The position numbers and the translations under genes were made by a program. DNA of 64,000 nucleotides. It comes from Stentor coeruleus (Eukaryota; Ciliophora; Heterotrichea; Heterotrichida; Stentoridae). Location of the stretch: contig MPUH01000308.1 of the NCBI GenBank assembly GCA_001970955.1, forward strand, positions 1-64,000, written 5' to 3'. The notes beneath the pieces were generated by a model. It was not told the DNA's origin, ran no database searches, and saw only the letters and a list, made by a program, of their open reading frames with translations. Positions 19,721 through 30,635 of the stretch are shown piece after piece (the stretch's first letter is position 1; the number at the start of each line of letters is the position of its first letter).

Positions 19721-20100
19721 TTTTATATTTGAGATGTTAAGGATGATGTTTTTTAAAGAGAAAAATGTATGGAAGATGAGTTTTTATTTGAAGAAAATTT
19801 TATGTGTAAGGGTTTAGATTGGGTAGGGTGTTGGATGAGATTTTAGAATTAAATTGATGATATGATTATGGAAAATTATGGAGTTTTAGATGGATTTTGG
19901 AGTTGGTTGGAATGCTAGTAATTATTAGATTTAGATTATTTTATAGACTGTGGGCCATAAGATTTATAAGATTTTCATATATAGTAAAACGTAGTTATGA
20001 AAATCATATGCATATTTCATAATAACTACAAAAATCCTAGTAAAAAAATATACAACAGCAAACTAAAAAAGACTTATGATTATTATCTTATTAAGAACTA
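19721..20100. other. Upstream region of VPS29, no gene seen
   Basis: About 19730-19900 on the plus strand is G and T rich and C-poor, which is the G-poor promoter composition read from the minus strand. Nothing else recognised. Confidence 0.4.
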
Positions 20101-20532
20101 TTAAAACTTAGTGATTTCAACCGACCTGTTTCTAAAAATAATCGACTCATGCTTAGCTCTAATATCTTGTAGTAAATCAGTCTCATGTTTTTTTCTCGTT
20201 ATAGGCAAAGATTCATTAGTATGAAGAGTTTTTATATTGCTTAAAATTGCTTTAACTTTTCCATAACCATGCTGAGCATTGATATAAGGCAAATATTTCA
20301 TATAAAAAGTGAGTTTTTCCGGTTCTATTTCTTGTTCAAAATCATCAGGATAAAGACTATTAGAGCGACTTGGAGCTTTGCTTGAGTATTCAAATTTGTT
20401 ATTTGCCTGAGGAATTAAAAAGTTTTTTCTTATACTTGTACTACTTTCGTCTATAGGAGAACTTAAGTGACTTTGAGTAGGTATATCAAGAATAAATGAT
20501 CTGATATTATCTTTCCGCACAGAATTATTCAT
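20101..20532 (-). CDS. Unknown small protein
   Basis: A 143-residue open frame with ATG at 20532. I recognise no family. The first half is Ser and Asn rich and probably disordered (SHLSSPIDESST, SKAPSRSNSLYP). The second half is more compact (LTFYMKYLPYINAQHGYG, KVKAILSNIKTLHTNE). The codon pattern and the C-poor plus strand beyond its start fit a real minus-strand gene. No signal peptide or membrane segment. Confidence 0.6.
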   Translation of the reverse strand: MNNSVRKDNIRSFILDIPTQSHLSSPIDESSTSIRKNFLIPQANNKFEYSSKAPSRSNSLYPDDFEQEIEPEKLTFYMKYLPYINAQHGYGKVKAILSNIKTLHTNESLPITRKKHETDLLQDIRAKHESIIFRNRSVEITKF

Positions 20533-21142
20533 TTTTTATAATATAAATGTGATAATTTAGCTATTTTAAGAATTTGGTTTTTGTGGTAAGTGGCATATTG
20601 AGTTTTATGCATAAAACAAATTTGATTTTTTTTTATTGTATGAGAGTTTTATATTGAATATAATAAATTTGGATATTGAAAGGAAGAAGATTTTTTTGGG
20701 TTATTCAAGTTTGTGGAATTTTACTTTTTGATATTGATTGAATTTGTGAATAGATAATAAGGGTTTTGTTAGGAAAATAATCTTATAATAATAGGTTTAA
20801 GTATTTATAGCAAGTAGTGATGTATTGGAAAGGGTGAGATTTTTGAGAGGAGTCAGGGAGATCAATTGAATAAATAAAATACATTTTTGGTAATGTTAAA
20901 ATATGAACTGTAATTATGGAAATATAGTAAGAATGTGTAATGTAAATATAAGTAAAAGCATTTAAGGAAATAATTTTAATATGTTGTAGAATATTTATAA
21001 ACATATAGGGATATTGCATTTTTCTATGTGAAAAATAAATGTTATTATGAATTGTATGCTTATAATATATGTAATAAACTAATTGTAAACATATATATCG
21101 TAGATTTTTTGTTAAATATGTTATTCTATATATAAAATAATT
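20533..21142. other. Divergent intergenic region, no gene seen
   Basis: Lies between a minus-strand gene and the SET gene. Up to about 20780 the plus strand is C-poor, as expected upstream of the minus gene. The rest is AT-rich. Open frames here (for example on the minus strand near 20783-21019) lack coding character. Confidence 0.35.
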
Positions 21143-22429
21143 ATGGTTCTTATCATTTTTTATTTGATATCCCTAGCCCAAGCATCAAAAGAACAAGATA
21201 TTGAATCAGCTTTAGAAATCTTAAATAGTTTTTGCCAAGGATGTTCAATTCAATACCTAGGCGAAGCAAAAGGATATGGTGTCATAGCTGAAAAAGATTT
21301 CAAGTTTGGAGAAATCACTATGGTCATTCCCTACAAAGACATTATAACTTCTTTTGATCACTACCCATGGTCTACTTACTTCGAGTCATTCAATCACGAA
21401 AACCGTCTAATTCCCCGACTGATCTATGAAAAGTTCAAAAACCCAGAAAAAACCAACATAAAAACCCTAGTAAATTTTCTCCCAGAGAGTTTTTCAAACT
21501 ACATAACAATGTCTTCTGATGAAAAACAATATTTCTCTCAAGCTTTCCCCAAATTCAAAATATATTTCCCAGTATCCTGTATCGAAGGTTTCAATAATTA
21601 TTTATCCATCATAAAAAATATCCCAAACATCTCAGATTGTCCTGAATGCTTACTAAACACAACATATACATGGGCTTGTCAAAATGTTTTAACAAGAGCA
21701 TATGGATTTAAAAAATTAAGCTGGACATCAATACATACTCCAAATAAAAAAATTACAGATCCTGATACATTAGGTTCAGCGATAATTTTTGGTTCAGATA
21801 TGTTTAATCATATGCCTGACCCAAAAATTAAAATAAAATCCTTAATAACTTCTGGAGTACAAGTAAAAACATCACCACTACCACAAGTTATAGTTAGAAC
21901 TGATAGATATACAAATAAAGGTGATGAGATTTTTCATAGTTATGGGAATAAAAAGAATCTTGAGTTAATTAATTCTCATGGATTTATTATTGAAAATAGT
22001 CCTGATGATTATTATAGTTTACTTGCACCTAGAGGGGATAAAGAGTGTAGGTTGGTTTATGAGAATAATAAAATGTGTGCTTTTTATTTGGAGAAAAATA
22101 CGTTGAATAAGGAACTTTTGATTTTTGTTGGTGGGAGAGAGGGTGTTAAGGATTTTGATGATTTTTTTATGATTGATGGTGGAAATGATGTGGAAAAAGT
22201 TAGGAATGAAGTTGTTGGGTATAGGGAGATTGTGTTGAAGTATGATTTTGATAGGTGTGAAATAGGGTTAAGAGAAATTAGAAGGAAGCTTAGAAATGAT
22301 GAGTATAGTAGTCGGATGATAAGGAATATTGATCAGGTGTGTGCTATAAGTCATAAGTTATTTTATACTCATTTGAAGCATCTAGAAAAAGCTCTCGTTA
22401 AAGTTTACTATTATAAACTTTTTGGATAA
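21143..22429 (+). CDS. Secreted or luminal SET-domain protein (RuBisCO LSMT/SETD-like), copy 1
   Basis: A 428-residue protein. It starts with a strong signal peptide (MVLIIFYLISLAQA). The SET fold spans about residues 45-290: KGYGVIAEKDFKFGE at its start, FGSDMFNHMPDPK for the NH motif and GDEIFHSYGNKKN with the catalytic-type Tyr. A helical LSMT-type C-terminal domain follows. A conserved CPEC...C cluster near 165-185 suggests disulfides. A clear paralogue is at 51169-52470. SET enzymes of this branch methylate lysine or histidine in non-histone proteins; export through the ER is unusual. Base composition swings from C-rich at the 5' end to nearly C-free at the 3' end. Confidence 0.85.
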   Translation: MVLIIFYLISLAQASKEQDIESALEILNSFCQGCSIQYLGEAKGYGVIAEKDFKFGEITMVIPYKDIITSFDHYPWSTYFESFNHENRLIPRLIYEKFKNPEKTNIKTLVNFLPESFSNYITMSSDEKQYFSQAFPKFKIYFPVSCIEGFNNYLSIIKNIPNISDCPECLLNTTYTWACQNVLTRAYGFKKLSWTSIHTPNKKITDPDTLGSAIIFGSDMFNHMPDPKIKIKSLITSGVQVKTSPLPQVIVRTDRYTNKGDEIFHSYGNKKNLELINSHGFIIENSPDDYYSLLAPRGDKECRLVYENNKMCAFYLEKNTLNKELLIFVGGREGVKDFDDFFMIDGGNDVEKVRNEVVGYREIVLKYDFDRCEIGLREIRRKLRNDEYSSRMIRNIDQVCAISHKLFYTHLKHLEKALVKVYYYKLFG

Positions 22430-23096
22430 TTTGTAGGTGAATATTATATATTAAAATACAGAATTTAATTTACAATATTATTATAGTTTCTAAGTTTTCC
22501 TCTTAAGACTTCAGGCTATTGTGTATATGCAGTTTCAATGTTTTTTTATTATTAAACATTGATACTTTTGAATGATATAAAAAAATCTGATAGGCATTTA
22601 CTTCAGTTATGTTATCTAGAGTTTTTCACTAAAAACCTTATGAGAAATCTTTTTAAACATAAACTCTAACTATTAAACAATATGCTAATACTAATAAAAA
22701 ATACTAAAATAAATCCTATAAAACTATAAATATTACATATACCAAACCAAAATTATCTTATGCTCACCACTGCAAAAACACATAAAAACCAATCCAATCC
22801 ACATAAAAACAACAAGTTCATTTCTTTACATCATCAAACTAAAAAAACCTTAATATGATTTTTCACATCATTCCTTTTAAAAATTATTTACAAAAAAATT
22901 CAAACCTCCAAAACTTATCAAAACTCAATATAAAACATTCAAAATTCCCATTTCACCTTCCAAAACAATAAATTAAAAAAATTTCTTATCTTTCCCGAAA
23001 TTATGCAAAGTTGTTATTCTCATACATTCAATGTTTTCTTATACATGCTGATAGTAAAGCGGTAGAAATTAAGATCTAACTCTGGTGTAATAATAA
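22430..23096. other. Intergenic and Rab8 promoter region
   Basis: No gene seen in 667 nt. About 22640-22990 is A/C-rich and G-poor on the plus strand, as before other plus-strand starts. Confidence 0.4.
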
Positions 23097-23708
23097 ATGG
23101 CAAAAGCTGCTGGTCAATATGATTTCTTAATCAAACTGTTAATCATAGGAGATTCAGGTGTTGGTAAGACCTGTTTTTTGCTGAGGTTTTCTGATGACAA
23201 TTTCACAGCTTCACACTTAACAACTATTGGCATTGATTTCAAATTGAAGACTATGGAGATTGACGGGAAAACTATTAAACTTCAAATATGGGATACAGCA
23301 GGTCAAGAGCGATTCAGAACAATTACTCAAACTTACTACAAGGGAGCAATGGGGATTATTCTAGCATATGATTGTACAGATGAAAACTCATTCAATAACA
23401 TTAGGAATTGGGTGCAACAAATCAAAATGCATGCAAGTGACAATGTATCCAAAGTACTCATAGGGAATAAATGCGATAGACCAGATAAAAAAATCACAAC
23501 TGAACAAGGAGAATCTTTGGCACAAGAACTAGGGATAAAATTCTTTGAAACAAGTGCCAAAACTAATATCAATGTCAATGAAACATTCAAATTCATAGCC
23601 AAAGAAATTAAAGACCGAAGAATGGGTGAATCAATAGGTGGAGGTCCAAGTATTAGAGTCACTGATAAAAAACCTGATAAGAAGCAAGGTGGTTGCTGCG
23701 GCAAATAG
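23097..23708 (+). CDS. Rab8-like small GTPase
   Basis: A 203-residue Rab. G-motifs are complete: GDSGVGKT at 18-25, the TTIGIDFK effector switch, [18 protein letters not shown] and ETSAK. The switch and RabF sequences (TIGIDFK, YYKGAMG) place it in the Rab8/Rab10/Rab1 group, with Rab8 most likely. That group drives exocytosis and, in ciliated cells, delivery to the cilium. The tail GGCCGK carries the two cysteines for geranylgeranylation followed by two residues. The Lon gene begins 53 nt downstream on the same strand. Confidence 0.93.
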   Translation: MAKAAGQYDFLIKLLIIGDSGVGKTCFLLRFSDDNFTASHLTTIGIDFKLKTMEIDGKTIKLQIWDTAGQERFRTITQTYYKGAMGIILAYDCTDENSFNNIRNWVQQIKMHASDNVSKVLIGNKCDRPDKKITTEQGESLAQELGIKFFETSAKTNINVNETFKFIAKEIKDRRMGESIGGGPSIRVTDKKPDKKQGGCCGK

Positions 23709-23761
23709 CGTATTAGTATTAATAAGATTCTTATATTCATCTTCGATTTGGTTCTAGAAAA

Positions 23762-26303
23762 ATGTTGAGACTCTTGAGGAATTACAGACTGCCAATGAGA
23801 AGATTTTTTTCTGAGGATTTTATATTAGAAGAATCAGAAGATGCTGGAAAAACAAGTCAGAGCACTGAGCTTTTAAGACTTCTGCCAGTTGCCAAGCACC
23901 CTATTTTCCCTAAGCACTTCATCAGATTTAAATTGACTTCAGAGAATTTTAAGTTCTTAGTTGGGGATACACACAGTCATTATGCTGGAGCTTTTGTCAT
24001 GAGACCAAAAGAAGATACTACAGAACTAGAAACTAATGCAACTTTATTATCAATCTTACCAGTTAAAGGTATTGAACAAATTTACCCAATAGGATCTTTA
24101 TGTCAAACAAGTTTTAACAAATTCGATAGAACAGTTGTTTTAAAACCTTTAAATAGGACTAAACTTATTGAAGTTGTCGAACCTGTTAGTGATACTGTTC
24201 CTTTTCCTTTAGTCAAAGTTGAACATATACTCGAGCCAATAAATTCAGTAAGTTCTGAAGAAGATCAAACTTTTTTAAAGCTTTTAAGCACTTATTTAGA
24301 TGATTTAAGAGGATTACTTACCCCACAGGAACTTACAACATTGGAAATGTTTGCCCAAAGGTATAATATGAGATATGATTTGGATTTGGTTAATTATGTT
24401 GGAGTTGTTTTAAGTTATATGTGTGATACAGCTAAGATACAAAGAGTTTTTGAACCAGTTGAACTTGCGCAAAGGATTAAAGCGACGGCTGAATTGGTAC
24501 AAGAACATGTGCAGATGAGGAATTCTATGAGAAAACTTCAGACTGAGGCACAGGAGAAAATGTCAAAAGCTAGTGAAGAGCATATGTATAAAGAAATATT
24601 GAATTTAGTTAAGAATAAACTCGGGCATGATAAGGATGAAAAAGAAACCCTTAAGGCGAAATTCATGAAAAACTTGGAAGGGAAAAAAGTTCCAGAGCAT
24701 ATTCAGAAGGTTATTGATGAAGAGATGGAGAAATTTATGATGACTGATAAAAATGCTCATGAGTTTCATGTGATGAGAAATTATTTGGATTGGTTAACTG
24801 CATTGCCTTATGGTGTTCATACAGAAGAGACTATGGATTTGATTAAAGCTAAAGAGATACTTGATAGAGACCATTATGGGATGAAAGATGTTAAAGACCG
24901 TATCCTTGAATTTATTGCCGTAAGTAAGCTTAGAGGTAGTTCAACTGGTAAAATTCTATGTTTTTCAGGTCCTCCAGGTGTAGGTAAAACTTCAATAGCC
25001 AAGTCAATAGCTGAAGCTTTAAATCGTAAGTATTTCAGAATTTCAGTTGGAGGTTTAGATGATGTAGCTGAGCTCAAAGGCCATAGAAGGACTTATATTG
25101 GTGCCCAGCCAGGTAAAATTATCTCAGCCCTTAAAACCGCTGGTGCTGAAAATGCAGTGATTCTTATTGATGAAATCGATAAAATCGGCAGACGAAACTA
25201 TCAAGGAAGCCCAGAAAACACTTTATTAGAAATCCTAGACCCAGTTCAAAATAGTAACTTTACCGACCATTACTTAGACGTTTCTATAGACCTAAGTAAA
25301 ATCCTTTTCTTATGCACAGCAAACTTTCCTGATGATATAAACCCAGTACTCATGGATCGTATGGATGTCATAAACGTCCAAGGTTACACAGCTGAAGAAA
25401 AACTCATGATTTTCGATAAACATCTATACCCACAAACCTTAGCNAGCTGAAGAAAAACTCATGATTTTCGATAAACATCTATACCCACAAACCTTAGCAA
25501 AATGTTCAATGGATGAGAAAAAAACAATGGTCGAATTCAGCCTTGATGCTAAAATGACACTTATTAAAGACTATTGCCGTGAAGCAGGTGTTAGGAGTTT
25601 ACAAAAAATCACAACAAGAATTCTAGAAAAAATAGCTAGGAAAATCGTCGAAGGTTTTAATGATAAAATTTTTGTAGACCAAAACAACCTTATTGAATTC
25701 GCAGGCCGGCCACAATTTACTGATAAACGTTTGTATGAAATTTTACCACCTGGGGTTGTTATGGGATTAGCTTATACATCTATGGGTGGGTCAGTACTTT
25801 ATATAGAAATTGCTAATGCTAAATTTTCTGGTGAAGAAAATGAAGGGAAAATTCAAATGACTGGAAATCTTAAACAGGTTATGAATGAAAGTATTCAGAT
25901 TGCTTATACGTATTCTAGGAAATTTGCATCAGAAAGACAGAATAGTTTTTTAGATAAACATTCAATTCATATACATGTACCTGAAGGTGCTACACCTAAA
26001 GATGGACCATCTGCTGGGATTACAATAACAACAGCGTTATTATCTTTAGCTTTTAATAAACCAGTTATACCTGATTTAGCGATGACTGGAGAAATTTCGC
26101 TTACTGGGAAAGTATTGCCGATTGGAGGACTTAAGGAGAAAATGGTTGCGGCTAAGAGAGAAGGGGTTAAAACTGTTATTTTACCTAAACAAAATATGCA
26201 TCATTGGGATGAGTTGAGTGATGTTTTGAAAGAAGGCTTGAAACCACATTTTGTTGAAGAGTACAATCAAGTTTATGATATCGCTTTTGGGGTTAGTAGT
26301 TAA
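23762..26303 (+). CDS. Mitochondrial Lon protease
   Basis: One gene of 828 residues, split in the given sequence only by a duplicated 54-nt block around N25444 that shifts the frame by one. The N-terminus is a basic, arginine-rich presequence ([16 protein letters not shown]). The LON substrate domain is at about 45-240. The AAA+ module has Walker [10 protein letters not shown] near 403 and Walker [11 protein letters not shown]. The proteolytic domain has the Ser732-Lys775 dyad ([16 protein letters not shown]). Lon degrades oxidised and misfolded matrix proteins. It is somewhat shorter than animal Lon (about 950 residues). It is very close behind Rab8 (53 nt). Confidence 0.97.
25390..25498. 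repeat. Duplicated 54-nt block around N25444 (assembly join)
   Basis: 25390-25443 and 25445-25498 are identical around the N. The extra 55 nt shifts the Lon frame and would lead to a false call of two genes. Confidence 0.92.
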
Positions 26304-26671
26304 TTTATTTTAGTTGATTTTAAAAATAAGGTTTTGTATTTGAGATGATAGGTTTTATGTTGTGTTGATAATACTTATGATGAATCTAACAAACTGAAAA
26401 ACTCTAGGGATTGATCTAGTTAGAAGGCTTTTAACGAAAAAACTGTTTTCTTTTCGTATATATAAGTAAAAAAAAAAGATTTTTTTCCAAGACTTTTATA
26501 ATAGCTATTAGCCCTGGTTGTGTTATAATTTCTTTAAAAGCAATATTCTTTCGATAATATACAGATAATATTTATACTACAAACCTTTTATCTAATAGAA
26601 TTTTCATATTTACATCATAGATATAAATATACTCAAAAACGGACTCAAGCAATTTCGAATCAGCTGATCTT
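26304..26671. other. Intergenic, possible lost 5' part of the SIAH-like gene
   Basis: No gene seen. I looked here for a RING domain or an upstream exon for the SIAH-like frame and found neither. No GT donor occurs between about 26585 and 26670 that could supply a 15-nt intron. Confidence 0.4.
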
Positions 26672-27238
26672 TTGATCAATTGCTATTATTTTCAACTGGA
26701 TCAATGCTATTGGAAAGGAACTATCCAAGATCTTGCGTTACATATTGTATTAAATCATGATATTCAAGAATTATGCAGGTCTTCAATGTTTCGATTTTTA
26801 TGGACCCCGCCTTTAGAAACCTTAGTAACTTCTCAACCAAACTACCAAACTAAAATCCCTAGAGTTGTTTCAATCAATCCAAGGTATCGTTTTGCAGTTC
26901 TTAAACAAGCAACAAGCGATATTTTATTACCTAACATTTATATCCTTGAGCATTATTACTCACCTAATGAAAAACTCATGTGCTTTCTTGTCCGCTCTCC
27001 TAACAAAAACCTTATCAAAAAATATCGAATATCAATACTTAATAGGGAAATCAAAGGCAACAGATTAGCATTTGAATCATTTACTAGCACTTTTGACAAT
27101 TTCGGACACATATCAAATTTTATGAATAGTGACTTGAAAAAAGTGTTTCTTATTACATTAGACCAATTAAGAGAATTTTGTTTTATATGTGAAGAAGACA
27201 AGGCTTGGTATTTTTCTTTACATGTTGAGATATTATAA
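26672..27238 (+). pseudogene. SIAH/SINA-like substrate-binding domain lacking RING and clear start
   Basis: An open frame of 188 codons that begins at a TTG; an in-frame TAA lies at 26624-26626 and no ATG occurs before residue 38. The sequence resembles the C-terminal part of seven-in-absentia ubiquitin ligases: CYWKGTIQDLALHIVLNHD matches the second zinc finger, and KYRISILNREIKG...FLITLDQL...YFSLHVEIL matches the end of the SINA domain. The RING finger that recruits E2 is absent. Either the 5' end has been lost, or a short protein starts at Met38 (26783). The frame itself is intact, so loss may be recent. Confidence 0.55.
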
Positions 27239-27717
27239 TAAACTTACTAAAAAACACTATTTGCTACGTGAAAATTTTACTAATATATATTTGTGTATGA
27301 TTTTTTTGGAGTTGTAATAGTTTATTCATCATATTCGATGAATTATTCCACACATAAAAAAATGCAGTATAATATAATTCTAGAAAGTTCAATTTTTACC
27401 TTAAGGTTTGGAAATGTTTTCAAACTCAAACACATCTAATATAATCACCTTAAAAGTGTTTATAAATCATTATCATCTAAAGCAACCCATCTTAAAATAT
27501 ATGCCCTTTACACTAAAAACCCTAATATTCCCTTTATGCTTATACCCATCTAAACTACTTTTTAATCAAAATCTCATAAAAGTCCCTTCTTATATTTCCA
27601 AAAAAAAAAGCCAACCCTACAACACCCTCAAAAAATAATCCAAAATCTCATAAACCTTAAAAATCCCTAACTTCCAAAGCCAAAAAAATTCATAAAATCC
27701 CTGCCATAATTTATTAA
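27239..27717. other. PACRG promoter region
   Basis: No gene seen; short frames here are chance. I counted 4 G against 46 C in the 177 nt before the PACRG ATG (27541-27717), the clearest example of the start-proximal skew. Confidence 0.5.
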
Positions 27718-28635
27718 ATGGCATCAGCATCTCCAGCTCAATACTTAGCAACTGAGGACCACCTACGTAAAATGCTATCAAAAACTGGGGGTCCCTCATT
27801 TAACAAAGACCAAAAATTCATGCCAAAAAACAACCATTCACCATTCGGAGACTTTCCAAGTAAAGACTTCATCATCCCAACAAAGAAAATTTCAACTGAA
27901 TTCAAACTTAGCTCAGCTCATGAAACATCATATGCAGCTAGTGCTCCAAACAAATTCGTAAAAAAAGGAAATGGATCCGGAGGAAAAACTTCATCTTTAA
28001 AAAAAGGTATTGAAATCATTGTTGGGACTCCACCTAAAGCTGGGGCATTTAATAGAAGATCAATACCTTCAAGTGAATTTAGAAGGTTTTATGATCGAGG
28101 GGATATGCCGATTGCGGTAAGTCATGGTGGGACAAATAAGATTGTATGGAAAGTTGCAGTTGATCAATTAGATTATCATCATTATTTACCAATATTCTTT
28201 GATGGGCTTAGGGAAAAAAGCGACCCTTATAGGTTTTTAGCTATACAAGGAGTATTTGATATGCTTGAACATGGGGGAAATAAAGTCCTTCCAGTTATAC
28301 CACAGTTGATTATACCTATTAAAACTGCACTTAATACTAGAGATCCTGATATTATTTGTGTCATTTTGAAGATACTACAGAAACTTGTCACGTCTGCTGA
28401 TATGATTGGAGAAGCCCTTGTCCCGTATTATAGACAAATACTCCCAGTCTTTAATATATTCAAACAAAAGAATGCCAACTATGGGGATAAAATAGACTAC
28501 GCACAAAGAAAACGTCAAAATATCGGAGAACTAATCCAAGAAACCCTAGAACTTCTTGAAACCACTGGTGGAGAAGATGCTTTTATCAACATCAAATATA
28601 TGATTCCAACCTACGAAAGTTGCGTTCTTAACTAG
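27718..28635 (+). CDS. PACRG: PACRG, axonemal inner-junction protein
   Basis: A 305-residue protein. The first 115 residues are variable and disordered. From about 118 it matches the PACRG family: [39 protein letters not shown], and the hallmark end [17 protein letters not shown] with FAP20 forms the inner junction that bridges the A and B tubules of axonemal doublets and is also found at basal bodies. The helical HEAT-like core is full length. It converges with the MORN gene on the other strand. Confidence 0.97.
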   Translation: MASASPAQYLATEDHLRKMLSKTGGPSFNKDQKFMPKNNHSPFGDFPSKDFIIPTKKISTEFKLSSAHETSYAASAPNKFVKKGNGSGGKTSSLKKGIEIIVGTPPKAGAFNRRSIPSSEFRRFYDRGDMPIAVSHGGTNKIVWKVAVDQLDYHHYLPIFFDGLREKSDPYRFLAIQGVFDMLEHGGNKVLPVIPQLIIPIKTALNTRDPDIICVILKILQKLVTSADMIGEALVPYYRQILPVFNIFKQKNANYGDKIDYAQRKRQNIGELIQETLELLETTGGEDAFINIKYMIPTYESCVLN

Positions 28636-28798
28636 CTAAAAATCGTTTTCAATAATTTTTTTTGAAAATATTTATTAAGCTATCAAAACATAACAAAAAA
28701 AAACCACATCTTTCCCATAAATCATATACAAAAATAACCTTATAAGCACCTTAAAATCTTTTACAACACAAAAAAATCATTTTTTTATAATAAATACA

Positions 28799-29743
28799 TT
28801 AATCATCAAGTTTTTTCCCATTAGACCATTCTCCTTGATGTATAACCCCATTTCCATCAGAATAAGTTCCCCATCCATGTTGTTTTCCAGCAAGCCACAT
28901 ACCTTTATAATTTTTCCCATTAGGCCAAGTAAACTCTCCATATCCTTCTTTTTTATCTTGAACATAAGAACCAATATAAACCCTACCATCAGGCCATTCA
29001 AAAACTCCTTCTCCATGCATTTTATTATCTTTCCAATCCCCTTCATACTTTCTTTCATCTCTCCATATATAAATCCCTTTCCCTTCAATTCGATTTTCAA
29101 TAAACTCCCCATTATAACAAGATCCATCTGACCACATAAACTCTCCTATCCCATGTTTTTGCCCTTCAGCATAATTCCCTTTATACCTTGCCCCATCAGG
29201 CCATACTTCAATCCCAAAACCTTCTTGTTGATCATTTACCCATTTTCCTTCATATACCGCACCGTTAAAATGTATATATTTTCCAAAACCATGAGCTTTA
29301 TCATTTACCCAATCACCTTCATAAACATCTCCATCTGCATGAATTAATCTACCTTTACCATTAGCTTTATCTTGTGACCAGTATCCTGTATATTTTGATC
29401 CATCAGACCATATAAAAATACCTTTACCTGATTTTTGCCCATGAATATCTTTTTGTCCTGTGTATATACAACTGTTTGATAAATGCTCTGGTGGAAAGTA
29501 ACCATTTGCTGATGTTGGTGTATCATCGAATTTATAAGGACCTAAACGAGTTTCTATTAAACGAACACGATCGTTAGATGATATGTAGTCTGATAACGCT
29601 TGAGGATTCATTTCTAATGAAGTTTCTTGGATTGTTACAGTATCTTCTTGGGGATAAACTTTGTCTTCGATATAGATTACTTCTATAAAGTCAGCTCCGT
29701 TGTTTGTCTCAGCGTGTCCTAAGCATGAACAGTGATTTCCCAT
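28799..29743 (-). CDS. N-acylated MORN-repeat protein
   Basis: A 314-residue protein. Residues 1-8 (MGNHCSCL) form an N-myristoylation site with two cysteines suited to palmitoylation, so it is probably membrane-bound. After a 90-residue spacer come eight or nine MORN repeats (about 95-310) of the form YxGxW...G.G, for example YTGYW, YEGDW, YEGKW, YKGNY, YIGSY and YKGMW. MORN arrays bind membranes or act as cytoskeletal scaffolds at the cell cortex. It resembles the MORN part of phosphatidylinositol kinases, but no kinase domain follows. Confidence 0.93.
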   Translation of the reverse strand: MGNHCSCLGHAETNNGADFIEVIYIEDKVYPQEDTVTIQETSLEMNPQALSDYISSNDRVRLIETRLGPYKFDDTPTSANGYFPPEHLSNSCIYTGQKDIHGQKSGKGIFIWSDGSKYTGYWSQDKANGKGRLIHADGDVYEGDWVNDKAHGFGKYIHFNGAVYEGKWVNDQQEGFGIEVWPDGARYKGNYAEGQKHGIGEFMWSDGSCYNGEFIENRIEGKGIYIWRDERKYEGDWKDNKMHGEGVFEWPDGRVYIGSYVQDKKEGYGEFTWPNGKNYKGMWLAGKQHGWGTYSDGNGVIHQGEWSNGKKLDD

Positions 29744-30192
29744 GATTGTTTTTTAAATATAAACATATTTTAAAATACTGTTTATGGGCTTTTTCGAAGA
29801 TGAATTTGAGGGAATTTTTGGAGATGGAGATTAGATTGGAATTAGGTGTTAAGTGTGGTGATGCTAGGTTGAGTTGTGGAAAGGGTTTAAAAAATTTAAT
29901 GAGTTTTGAAAGGATTTTAAGTTTAAGATTTTTTTAAGGAAATTTATATAACTCATAAAACCTAAATTCCAATATTATTAAAAACCTTAATTTACACTCA
30001 CTAAGCAAACTATTCAGATAAATTATCCAAAAACATTCACCCTCACCTACATTCAGTACTAAAAGTTAAATCCTTAATCATGTCATATCTTAAAAAATCT
30101 ATAACCTCAACACCCTAAAAAACCCCTGACAATTCAACATATTCCCTAACCCTAATTATATCCTCTCAGCACATTTTCATACAATCTATTTA
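29744..30192. other. Intergenic, no gene seen
   Basis: The first 190 nt are G-rich and C-poor on the plus strand, as expected upstream of the minus-strand MORN gene. From about 29940 the strand is C-rich and G-poor, as expected for the 3' flank of the next minus-strand gene. Confidence 0.4.
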
Positions 30193-30573
30193 TTAGTTAA
30201 AATCTCCAACTTCTAAACTTTCTGATCTTTTATGTTTTCTATATGCAAAGTTCATTCTAGTCTTTCTCTGTCCTCTATATTTCGTGACCTTAAATGTTTG
30301 TAACTGTGCCATCTGATTTAAATAATTCACACTACTAAATGGAACCTTCAATACAAAAACACCAGCAGAATCAACAGAAGAATGCCTATATCGACAAGTT
30401 GACAACTGGCTAAGCTCTCTTGGTAATGAATTCCTACCCCTTGGTGGTGTTGGAGCTCTTGGCTTAAAGGGCGTATTGTATTTAACTCTAAACCTGTCGA
30501 AGTTTTTTACCATTTCCTCTGATACTGACTCAGTTGTTAGGTACCCATCTTGGCTTCGATAGAATTTTTTCAT
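30193..30573 (-). CDS. Small basic unknown protein
   Basis: 126 residues, ATG at 30573. No family recognised. It is rich in Arg, Ser and Pro, with FKPRAPTPPRGRNSLP in the middle and a KHKRSES motif near the end, so largely disordered and possibly phosphorylated. It lies 62 nt from the next minus-strand gene, which is upstream of it. Support is frame length, skew and spacing. Confidence 0.55.
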   Translation of the reverse strand: MKKFYRSQDGYLTTESVSEEMVKNFDRFRVKYNTPFKPRAPTPPRGRNSLPRELSQLSTCRYRHSSVDSAGVFVLKVPFSSVNYLNQMAQLQTFKVTKYRGQRKTRMNFAYRKHKRSESLEVGDFN

Positions 30574-30635
30574 GTGCTTTTTACATACAAAAATTACTAT
30601 TAAAAGCTAAAAGGATTATTAGTAAAACTAAGAAC

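Noticed and set aside
23762-26303. Two adjacent Lon genes, or a real frameshift in Lon
   Set aside because: The break coincides exactly with N25444 and a 54-nt direct duplication. Removing the duplicate gives one continuous Lon.
27408-27638. Small gene upstream of PACRG
   Set aside because: It sits in the G-free leader, where one strand stays open by composition alone, with no domain or proper context.
28777-29526. Overlapping open frames on both strands of the MORN gene (for example 28777-29127 minus, 28835-29131 plus)
   Set aside because: They are shadows of a repetitive coding sequence and have no domain of their own.
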